Assembly (NCBI GenBank): GCA_003049485.1 | Contig: PYST01000615.1 | Location: 1 to 12,089 of the forward strand | Source of the DNA: Ophioceras dolichostomum | Lineage: Eukaryota; Ascomycota; Sordariomycetes; Magnaporthales; Ophioceraceae | Direction: 5' to 3' | Length of the DNA stretch: 12,089 nt | Part shown: positions 1 to 8,199 of the stretch, piece by piece | Position numbering within the stretch: the first letter of the stretch is position 1 | Layout of the letters: every line of letters starts with the position of its first letter | Position numbers and translations under genes: made by a program | Notes under the pieces: generated by a model | Database searches by the model: none | Seen by the model: only the letters and a program-made list of their open reading frames with translations | What the model was told of the DNA's origin: nothing

Positions 1-12
1 ATATATATATAT
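1..12. repeat. AT dinucleotide microsatellite
   Basis: Six perfect AT units open the window and run into further AT-rich sequence. This is a simple repeat that may continue beyond the left edge. Nothing here supports a telomere or centromere. Confidence 0.7.
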
Positions 13-61
13 TTAACATTTAGAATGTGAGAGGTTTATCGTCTTCGGAGGGTGTACCAAG

Positions 62-387
62 CTAGGCCACAAGTTTTGCCCCGTCCTCACGCAGCTGCTT
101 GTCGTTGAGCAGATCTACACCTCGCTCGGCCTTGGCGAGGCTCTCGCAGGCGATAGTCGCGGCTCGCTATCTGGCTCTTTGTTTTCACCGGAATCGCTCT
201 TCTCGAAACGGAGAAGCTCTCCTATTCGACGACGCGGTTTTGCTTCAAAAAGCGCAAGGAAAACAAAAAAACCTACATTTGGTTGCGGCGTCGCTGAACC
301 TGACCGCCGCGGGGCTGGATCAAACAGCATTCGCAGAGGCGAATCCGAATATTGATTATCAGAGAGCACAAGGCACCCGAAGGCCAC
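62..387 (-). pseudogene. Broken 3' end of an unrecognised protein-coding gene
   Basis: On the minus strand a 34-codon open stretch (166-62) ends at a TAG at 64-62. It uses strongly fungal-like codons (GAG, AAG, CTC, GCC, AAC) and reads CESLAKAERGVDLLNDKQLR in its core, a charged, helix-like sequence. The stretch immediately upstream (about 240-165) is also coding-like but in a different frame, with EKSDSGENKEPDSEP at about 200-165. A stop at 169-167 blocks the downstream frame upstream of residue 1. Two explanations are open: a frameshift near 160-170, or an intron with GTAGGT donor at 276 and acceptor at 167, which would be in phase but has no visible branch site. I do not recognise the protein. 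The true 5' end is unresolved, and the plus-strand frames here are Arg/Ser/Leu-rich shadows. Confidence 0.35.
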
Positions 388-1612
388 ATTTGTGGATCTA
401 TATATTTCTATATATTCCCCGAGAACGACGCCCCACCGCCTGCTCCGTGCCGTAGGCTATTCGCTGATACGGCAGTTTTATTACAGGGTCGAACCACCGA
501 CACTGTGGCTTGTTGTGGAGACCACTTTGTCACCCCGTCGACCTTGCAGAGATGTTGGGATGGAGGGAAGTGATCACATCAACGTGCTCCCTGTTGGGTG
601 CGGCATACGCCATGGATGGCCATCAGAAACTGATGGCGTCAAGTGAATTAAAACATAGCATCGCTTTACAAGCTGCACAAAACTCCACGCCACCGCAGGG
701 AAGAGAAGGCTCATGACACTAGAGAAGAAAAACAATATCGACGCCATTGAGTAGTAAAGCCATGGACAAAGTTTGAGGCAACCCAAAAAGACGCCTCTTC
801 CGCAGGGTTCTGTGTTCCCGTGGCAGATAGTGACACGAGGAAAGCATCGTTGCTTGGTGTCCCCAGACAAATGCCAGGCTGATGAATACCTAATGTTATT
901 GCAATTACACAAATTGGCTGCCTCGTTGTGGCAAACAGAGACGAGAATTGTCCATCGTGCAGACGAGCCGGTGGCGAAGCTAAGGTGGAAAAGGAAGAAT
1001 GAAAAACAAACGCCAGACTGAAACAAGAACGCCACCATTAGAAAGTGGAAAGAAAAGGAACGTACCATGACGGGAACCTGTAGAGAGAAAGGAGCTCTGA
1101 TGACGACAGGGGGTGGAGAAGATACTCGCGTATGATGTGCTGGCGCAGAGATCAGGTCTGGGGTTGCTTGGCCCCTAAAGAAGGGCCGTGAAATGCGGCT
1201 TAGCGGACGGTGGCCACATGAAAACACGCGCCACCGGACGGTTTGCTGGAGAATCGCGGGCATGAAGTCCTTTCATGGAGTGGTCGGTCGGTCGTGGCCA
1301 TGGCCTCCGGCAGAAGAGAAAGGCCAACGGACTGACGGCGGCCCCGCGAATGGTCAGCAGATGGCAGCGCATGATGATTGACGTTTGCCAAATGACTGGT
1401 CTGCTGCTGTGGGCGACTGATGGCAGTCGCTTGATTCTGACCCTGGTGGAGTTCCGGGGTTCAGCGCTTTTTTACGTGGGGCTGGCGGCTAGCGGCGGGA
1501 GAGGTCGAGGTGGATTCGTAGTGCGGCGATAGTGTCCGTCCGGAGCGAGTAGGAATACGTGGATTACTACGGATAGGTTTGGGAAAGATAGAAGTGGGTG
1601 TGGTTCATATCG
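388..1612. other. Intergenic stretch without a convincing gene
   Basis: No open frame here shows both coding-like codon use and a sensible splice structure. The longest is a 229-codon ATG frame on the minus strand (1263-574). It is dominated by Phe, Leu, Ser and Cys runs that simply mirror the purine-rich plus strand near 960-1090, so I treat it as chance. No tRNA, terminal repeat or tandem array was seen. Confidence 0.5.
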
Positions 1613-1927
1613 CTACCGCACGTCCGGCGAAGGTGGTCGCGGACCCAACGGCGCTCCTTCTTGGGCGGCCCAATGCTCCAGTCGCATTTCTTCAATCGAC
1701 GGCGAAGTGTTAATCCGGAACACGTCTGAGTTCCAACCCCTGTTTCCACCGTCGCGAAGACCAACGAGCCGGGCCGTATCCCGGAAGATCGAGAACAATC
1801 TCTTCTCTTCCTCATCCTGCGCGCTCACTTTACCAAGCAGGAAGACGCTCCTCGCCAGCGAGAACAGCAAGGTGCGTTGGTGTTCTGGGTCGATATATGT
1901 TACCGTCCTTTCTAGCTCCTTGCAGAA
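1613..1927 (-). pseudogene. In-frame coding continuation beyond the TAG of the upstream gene
   Basis: Directly after the TAG at 1930-1928 the same reading frame stays open for 104 codons and stops at 1613. The translation is coding-like: it begins FCKELERTVTYIDPEHQR, has an acidic stretch DEEEKRLFSIFRDTARLVGL, then EEMRLEHW, and ends PRPPSPDVR. It lacks a plausible ATG start. This is most simply the original C-terminal domain of the 516-residue protein, cut off by a nonsense change. Other possibilities are translational readthrough, an unannotated intron that removes the TAG, or a base-call error. No GTRNGT donor was found upstream of the TAG; the only in-phase GT candidate that would remove it starts GTCCAT, a poor donor. 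Expression as a separate protein is unlikely. Confidence 0.6.
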
Positions 1928-3558
1928 CTAGTACACCTCGGCCTCGGTCGTGGCAGGCGGTCTGGCAGGCGGTGACGCAGCCGTGGGATTATCAGTCGGG
2001 GTGAAATGGACGCCATAATTGTAGGAAGGGTTGCAGAAGGGGTAGCCTGGTGACGCGCTCCTCTGTCGCTTTCGGTCGCAAGCGTGTGAAATATCGTCGG
2101 CGTCATCGTCGCCAGGGAGAGTACGTTTCTCGGCGCCATTGCCAGGGATCAGTTCAGGCCCGGGTCCTGGTGCCTCCATCTCGGTCTCGAGGAGGGGTAT
2201 GTGCTTCAGGACCCATTTTATACGACAATCCTGTCGTTCCAGATCGTCTCTCGCCCCCGGGAAGTCCTTAGTATCAACCAAAAATCGGAGCACGGCATCA
2301 TACCTCCTTCGAGCGAGGTCGAAGGAATCCTTGGCTTCCCGAAGAAGCATGTCATCTGTGTGTCGCCCTCCATCCTCGCTCCCAGTTCTCGCGATCCACG
2401 CTTGCTCGGCGGCCTCTCTCTCCGCTTGTAGCTGGAACCAACGACTACCGAGACCGCGAAAATGCTCTACGTTCTCGGACGGTCCCAAAACGCCAGTCGC
2501 AGCAAGTCTCGCCTCGGACGTCGCGTACTGCGCCTGGGTCCTCTCGAGGCGCTTGCGATAGAGGTCGTGCCAGGCGCATTCGAAGTCGAGGTACTCGATC
2601 CACGTCGTCAGGCTGTCTTGCTTCGACAGGTCCTCTTCCAGTTTGAATGGCCGCGTGAATCCATGCGCGGCGAGGCGCGTTTTTACTTCCTCCGCGTACT
2701 CGGGGAACCCGCCGTCGCCGTGGTTGGCCCGAAGGTTGTGGATCTCGTGCTTGCGCTTGATGATCTCGCCCGCCCACATTGGCTTGAGCGAGGATGGGTC
2801 GGTTTCAAGCTCGGCGAGCCAGTCTCTGGGCCCCAATGCCGAGTAGGTCCGTCTCCTTCGCTCGACGAATTGCTCGTAGCCGGCCTCCTCATCCACGCCC
2901 CCTCTGTTGTCCTGCTGCCAGGAGAGGAACCGGTACCAAGTGTAGAGCTGGTAGTGGAAAATCTGGGAGGTGTAGCTTTCCACAGAACTGCGCGCAGGGT
3001 CCTGCCACGGCCGTAATAGCTCCGAGAAGTCCTCGGGATGTCGTGAAATGGTCGGAATGAGGCTGCAGTGATATGCTGGTCGCCCACCCTCGCGAACGAG
3101 TTCGTTGTAGTTGAATTGCTCGGTCACTTCTGGGGGGACAGGCGAGCCAGTGGGAGATCGCTTTGGTGTCGCGGGGTTCTCGGCCTCGTTCGTGTTGTCG
3201 CGTGTGTTTTCGAGATCGGTGAGCGCGAGCAGTTTCGCGCTGATTTCCCCCGCGTCGGCGGGTCGAGACTTTGCCAGTGTTTGGCTTCCGGAGCTGTCGC
3301 GTCGTTAGCCCACTATAACAGTCGCAATCTCTCCGTGTCGCGCCTCTAGAAGCGGGCCTCGCTCAAAACTTACAGTAGTTTCTCCCTGAGCATCTCGATC
3401 TGGGCCCTGTCTAGCTCTTCATATCCGTCGATGGGGAGATCGAAGCTGCCATCCGGACGAAGACATTCCCGCATGTACTCGACGAGCTCATCCGGGCCGA
3501 GAGCGAGAATGTCGGCGACCGACGGAGCCGTTTTAGAGCAGGCTTCAGTCGCCATCAT
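1928..3558 (-). CDS. Two-exon gene for a 516-residue protein of unknown function, possibly truncated
   Basis: Exon 1 is 3558-3374, the intron is 3373-3294 (80 nt), and exon 2 is 3293-1928. The donor is GTAAGT, the branch site GCTAAC lies 15-20 nt before the acceptor GACAG, and the junction completes a Leu codon, giving 516 codons in one frame. The ATG at 3558 (a second ATG follows at 3555) is preceded by an in-frame TAA. Residues 1-65 are acidic and helical; 95-117 form a Pro/Ser/Thr linker; about 118-430 is a Trp/Tyr-rich, highly charged helical region (SWQQDNRGG, TTWIEYLDFECAWHDLYRKR); the tail is disordered, with a basic nuclear-localisation-like RKRQR at 469-473. No catalytic motif, signal peptide or membrane segment is visible. 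From memory it resembles large paralogous families in Fusarium and Colletotrichum, sometimes labelled 'ankyrin 2,3/unc44', although no ankyrin repeats are seen. It is divergent from the FHA-kinase. The same frame continues after the TAG, so the protein may be C-terminally truncated. Confidence 0.8.
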
Positions 3559-4206
3559 GGGCGATTAGGGCTTAAACAGGAGGACCTGGGACTGACGCGC
3601 ATGTTCTGTGCTAATGATGGATGATGCGAGATCAATTGAGGAGTTGAGATGGCGGGGATAATTTCAATGGTAATCACTGGACCAGCGACGTGGAGCTGCC
3701 CCTGCCCAGAATCTTAGGCGCCAACAGTCGTGGGAGACTCCGCTTTACCGCCGGACCCACGATCTGACATGCCATGGCCCCTTATTACGGCCGTCTGCGA
3801 TACGCTCGATTTGCCGCGTCCCAGTGTGAAGCCCACACTACTGTATTGTGAGCCAATAAGCTGGAAGCATCAACCTGGAGTATTATGGCTCCGAGAAGAT
3901 GAAGGCCCGCGAACTCACCGCGCCTGCGACGTTAATCAGCCTACGTAGGTCTGCTTCGCGATGTTAGCACCTTTCGGAGCACTCGCTCATGGTGTCGGGT
4001 GGCTCAACGACACGACACGCTTTTAACAATGCCCGTGCGATGTAAAGATAAAAATGTCGGGGCTCCCCCCCAAGGTACCTAATCGCAGGTTAATATTCCA
4101 GTCCCCTCTCAGCGTCTCTGCCCTCACCTTTTAACCCTTTCACTCTATCATAGCGGCAGTTCTGTTCTCACCATCTTTCAGAACACGCCCCCAATGAGTC
4201 GAAGCC
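3559..4206. promoter_or_regulatory. Divergent promoter region between the unknown gene and the FHA-kinase gene
   Basis: This spacer of about 650 bp separates two start codons facing away from each other, so it must hold both promoters unless one gene starts further out. A CCAAT box is at 3853-3857 and an AT-rich element TTAATATT is at 4090-4097. A pyrimidine-rich stretch (4100-4150), common just upstream of fungal transcription starts, precedes the kinase start. A C7 run lies near 4066. No convincing TATA box is seen for the minus-strand gene. A 72-codon plus-strand frame at 3730-3948 lacks coding character. Confidence 0.45.
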
Positions 4207-4217
4207 ATGGACTTTGA
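4194..4217 (+). promoter_or_regulatory. Short upstream ORF overlapping the kinase start codon
   Basis: An ATG at 4194 opens a 7-codon frame that ends in TGA at 4215-4217, beyond the main ATG at 4207 and in a different frame. The main start has the strong context GAAGCCATGG, while the upstream ATG has the weaker context CCCAATGAG. If transcription starts upstream of 4194, ribosomes using this ATG would bypass the kinase start, which would lower kinase output. Transcript start data are lacking, so the regulatory role is inference. Confidence 0.35.
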
Positions 4218-6267
4218 TCGCATTGTCACAATCTACCCCACCCCATCATCCCAAAAGGCCGAGGATGCCGTCCTGAAAAGTCGATATCACCGCCCTGCTA
4301 CAGCTCCTCGACAAGCAGCAAAACCGGAATACCGCGAACGGGGCGACCGCTCCCCGACTCTGCCACGGCAGCAGGGTGGTCTGTTCGATTCGAGTCCTTC
4401 CCTTACGTTCAGATTCAGTCGTCCGCCCCAGAGCCCTGAAGGATACGTCCTTGGCACTGATGCTGGTTGTGATCTCCCCCTCCCTCGGAGTGAAGGGATC
4501 AGCAACCACCACATCGCCTTCGCCTTCGACAGGACCAACCGCCTAGTCATCAAAGACCTGAACTCTACGAATGGGACGGCGGTCATGTACGGCGACGCGG
4601 CACCCTCGAAAAGGGACTTCCGCAGCGGCTTCTCCTGGATCGTGTCGGGTGATGACATCCCTCGGCAAGCCTCGAAGATCACCATCGTCTTCTCCGACAG
4701 GGTCCAGTTCCTGATCGTGTGCTACCATCAGAACGTCACGGATCGGGCGTACGTCTCCAGCGTCGCCCGCTTCCGCCAGCAGATAGCGAGTCCAGATCTG
4801 CTCATCAGGCATCTCGCCATGCCCCAGCGCACCCAAGTGAACTCCGGACAGCACACCCCTATCAAGGGAGATCTCTTCATCCGTAGGCCGGTCGGTGAAG
4901 GAACGTTTGGGGAGGTCATGCGTTGCTGGAACGTGAGCACTGGCGAGGTGTTTGCAGAGAAACGGCAGTCGGCCCATGGGAAGATGATGCTTGGGGAGAG
5001 GGCTATGAAGTACTGGCTGAGGGAGGTCGCGATCATGAAGGAAATCCGCCACGTGAGTCACATTCCCGGTGCGACCCACCGTCTCTCCCGTGATCTGTCA
5101 CTGACATAAGGGTTATCTCCTAGCCACACATCGTCAAACTTCTGGATTACACGACGCGCCCAGAGCCCACTCTAAGGCTCGAGTTCGTGCCTCTGGGCAG
5201 CTTGAGGGGCTGCCGGTTCAACGCCCAAGAGAGCGTATCAATACTGCAGCAGTGCCTGAGCGCTTTCGAGTATCTCCACGGCCTCTCGAGGCCAATCGTC
5301 CATCGAGACCTGAAGCCTGCCAACATACTCCTGCAATCTCGGAACCCCATCGCGATCAAGATCGCCGACTTCGGCCTGGCGAAGCATGACGACTCCAACA
5401 TGGAGACGGACTGCGGTACTCATAGGTACAAGGCGCCGGAGGTGGTCCGAGAGGGTCGGTACACGACGGCCGTTGACATCTGGTCGCTCGGTGTCATCAT
5501 GCTCGAGAAGTTCTATAGGGACGAGACGTTCGCCCCTCAGCAGCCGCTCACCTCGGCCGAAAAGGTGGGCCGATGGTGCCAGGACCTCTGCAGGAGAGTT
5601 GAGAGGATGGCAAACGAAGGCGGTCGGGACAGTGTTGTCGCTTCCTATCTGTCTACTCGAATGCTCGTCTTCGACCCGAGGCAACGGCATACTGCGCGGC
5701 AATGCCTCGCGGCCCCGCTCGACCTAGATCAAACACCTGCTCCAGTCATGCAGAGCAGACAGTCTGCGCCCGCCCCGGCGAAACGCAAGGCCTCCTACCC
5801 CAACTCACAACAGAATGTGAGTGGCACCCCCTGATCCCGATCCCCTCTTTCCCCATCTCACAACTCCGACCCGGCACCATACCGACCTCTTCTCAACTAA
5901 AACACCGCCTTAACTTGCTCCCCCGGCCCTCTAGGCATACCAGGCAAGCCGCCAACCGGCCCTGTCAACTCCCAGACAATACTATCCAGCGAGCGGCCCC
6001 TCGCCACTACCTGCGCCAAGCACATATTATTCCCAGGCAACAACCGGTCCTCCACCCACACTCGAGCCTAAGCCAGACGGCCCTCTCAACCCCTACCAGG
6101 TACCTCGACATCCGGCGGTGTTACCATCTCTCCTGCCCCGCAACATGCCGTCGCTGCCAAGCGAGCCGTCCTACTACTACGGAGCCGGGCCCCCGGGCCA
6201 GCCCCCGACGCGGCCCAATGACAGTCTTTTAAAGTATCTCCGACAGCCGAGTGGGGGGAGGTACTAG
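4207..6267 (+). CDS. FHA-domain serine/threonine protein kinase
   Basis: The exons are 4207-5052, 5124-5816 and 5935-6267 (623 aa). The introns are 5053-5123 (GTGAGT, CTGAC, CTAG) and 5817-5934 (GTGAGT, TTAAC, CTAG), both phase 0. Residues 78-172 form an FHA-like fold (LGTDAGCDLPL, GISNHHI, DLNSTNGT). Residues 224-475 are a complete kinase domain: Gly loop GEGTFGEV (230-237), Lys252, αC Glu273, HRDLKPAN with catalytic Asp344, DFG (364-366), GTHRYKAPE (380-388), VDIWSLG (400-405) and the subdomain XI Arg470. All key residues are present, so it should phosphorylate Ser/Thr, probably in the cytoplasm or nucleus. FHA plus kinase recalls Rad53/Chk2 and Mek1, but the FHA phosphothreonine-binding Arg is replaced by Thr84. 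The order and linker look more like a lineage-expanded fungal FHA-kinase family I recall from Fusarium than a checkpoint kinase. Residues 484-623 are a Pro/Ser/Tyr-rich disordered tail encoded mostly by exon 3. Confidence 0.9.
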
Positions 6268-7800
6268 TGATGGCTATCGTGACGCGTATTCGCAGGCGGG
6301 ACACGTATGGGACGCCGGCTGGAGAAGTATTTGCTTGTAAGGACAGTTATCCGCTCAGGGCGGGCAGATACAGGTCCACCTCCTTGATGTCAGGACACAG
6401 GGGGCGCGGGGGAGGTAACGAGGCAGGACGCAGTATGCCCCGAAGCTGTTCTTAAGATCCTCCGGACTGTTTTGCACTTGTATTTTCGTTGGCTTCATTT
6501 GCATTTCTCTGTTCTCTGCCTCTCGGTATCGGGTTCGGCGTTTCGGCGAATTTGTATGCAGTACATCCTCATTAATACGACTCTTCTTGACACTTCCCTG
6601 CTGAGCGGAATCTCTTCCTTGGCCTTGGTTGATAAACTGGGGGCATATTGTAATGGTTCGAACAGGCGGTTCTCGGCCTTAGAAAACGCTTCGGGGCTAA
6701 CACAGTACCACACGTCGGCGGCTCGGAGCACCCAATCGGGAAACCCGATCAGGAGTACATTGCATAGGTAGGTAATCTCTCATCGTGTCCAGAACCATAG
6801 CCCAATGCGACCGCATGGACACATGGAAGGTAAGAAAGGGGTCATCCCGTCGCCGGGGTCACGGTCCGCCCCACGTGTGATATTGAATTCGAGAGCCAAA
6901 CAAGGGGATTTCCCATTCTAGAAGAGTTGCAGCACAGAAGCGAGCATCCCGCGCTGTTCGCCGAATAAAACCACCCGGATACAACCATCAGCCCTGTCGG
7001 GTCGGCCCCCACGCGGCAGACTCCCACTCTCAACGTTGCACTTCTCGAACGCCACTCAGCACTGTTCATCATAAATCTGGGCTCACCGCTCTGACTTGCG
7101 TGACCTCTTGACAGCGGGAGTTTGGGCGCGCTTTGGAGCGCTTGGATTCTTTCCCGCATTGCCGCCGGGGGCGCGGACGGTTGCTCCCGCTCGTTAGACG
7201 GCTCGGGCAGTCCCTAGCGTCCGTGAACCGTGGTGCCATGTGGACGCTTGTTGCATGAACATGAAGCCATTTTAACACGATTATCATCGCTATCAGAGAA
7301 GTTCGACAGAACGTCAGTCGGCGACTGATCTGTGGCTTGCCCTGCCCTGCAGTCAAAAGGGGAAGGGGAAACAAAGCAGGTAATTTTATCAAACGCCAGT
7401 GTCACTCCGCTCTTGCTGTCCTCGCATGGGTGTGTATGAACACACACATATCACTACCCCCGGGAAGTTGAAGATCGCCGGCCTATCACACTTGCCGGAT
7501 GGCTGCACCGTGCCACAGCCACATTTATTTGGGACACGGTTACACGGGACGACAACGCAAAATAAATAGGTACCAGGGGGACCAGTTTCTGGGTTCGCTT
7601 TCGCCCGACTGACGCTAGCAGAGGAAATATGCTAGGAGTTCCAATCCTCTCACACGCGCTAGCCTCAACTCTGAATATGTTCCTCGCCAGCACCTTTCCA
7701 AGGGATCGAAGGATTCCGGCACGGGCCTCGCCTAGAAGTGAAGGAAGCAATACTGGCGCCTTGGGCTGGTCAGATCTCATGTTATAGAGCAGGAGACCGC
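6268..7800. other. Long non-coding stretch between the kinase and secreted-protein genes
   Basis: About 1.5 kb holds only open frames of about 110 codons or fewer, with no consistent codon preference or splice signals. It should contain the kinase 3' UTR and distal promoter sequence for the downstream gene. A GGTTCGAA string at 6655 does not sit in a foldable tRNA. No terminal repeats or transposon relic were recognised. Confidence 0.5.
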
Positions 7801-7808
7801 GGGATCAT

Positions 7809-7948
7809 GACCGCCTTGAGAGAGGAGGCGGTCCGTCTAACCGGCTTGACCGCCTACATGGACCATGGTGGTTGTTGGGAGAAAAGCAAAACGCACCGGC
7901 GAAGGAGGCCGGTTGCAGGGCTCTCTCGTGAGCAGGCCTGCTCGTGAG
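7809..7948. promoter_or_regulatory. Cluster of palindromes and inverted repeats upstream of the secreted-protein gene
   Basis: Within 140 bp there are several perfect symmetric elements. GACCGCCT occurs at 7809-7816 and 7848-7855, with its reverse complement AGGCGGTC between them at 7826-7833. ACCGGC at 7895-7900 pairs with GCCGGT at 7908-7913. GAGCAGGCCTGCTC at 7930-7943 is a perfect 14-bp palindrome, flanked by the direct repeat CTCGTGAG at 7925-7932 and 7941-7948. CGG/CCG triplets in symmetric arrangement are the usual target of fungal Zn2Cys6 dimers, so these may be operator-like sites about 115-250 bp upstream of the TATA box. Binding is inferred. Confidence 0.4.
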
Positions 7949-8059
7949 GCATGTCGTCGATATATGCGCGCTTTGAGAGAGTTAGCCACGAAGACAAACA
8001 CCCCGCGAAGAGCAAGAGCAAGGGAGCGGAAAACGGACAGTTGGTGATAAGTCTGCGGA

Positions 8060-8065
8060 TATAAA
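8060..8065 (+). promoter_or_regulatory. TATA box of the secreted-protein gene
   Basis: TATAAA lies 135 bp upstream of the ATG at 8200. It is followed by a C/A-rich leader (about 8090-8199) typical of a well-expressed fungal mRNA. A GATAA motif precedes it at 8046-8050. The ATG context is CCAACATGC. Confidence 0.6.
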
Positions 8066-8199
8066 GAGAGGCCAGGGCGCCTTGATTCCTCTATCATCAT
8101 CCAAACGCAAGCTCACCACCAGCTTAGCCAGCAACGACAGATCGCAAACCGAACTCTAAACCTATCACCAACATCACACTCGCAGCTCCTCTAGCCAAC

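Noticed and set aside
574..1263. 229-codon ATG open frame on the minus strand
   Set aside because: Its Phe/Leu/Ser/Cys-rich product mirrors purine-rich plus-strand sequence, codon use is not like the good genes, and no splice or promoter context supports it.
6655..6662. GGTTCGAA as a tRNA B-box
   Set aside because: Flanking bases do not form a T-stem, and no A-box or acceptor stem fits around it.
7454..7780. 108-codon ATG frame on the minus strand
   Set aside because: No coding-like codon preference, no recognisable motif, and it lies in the gene-free stretch upstream of the secreted-protein promoter.
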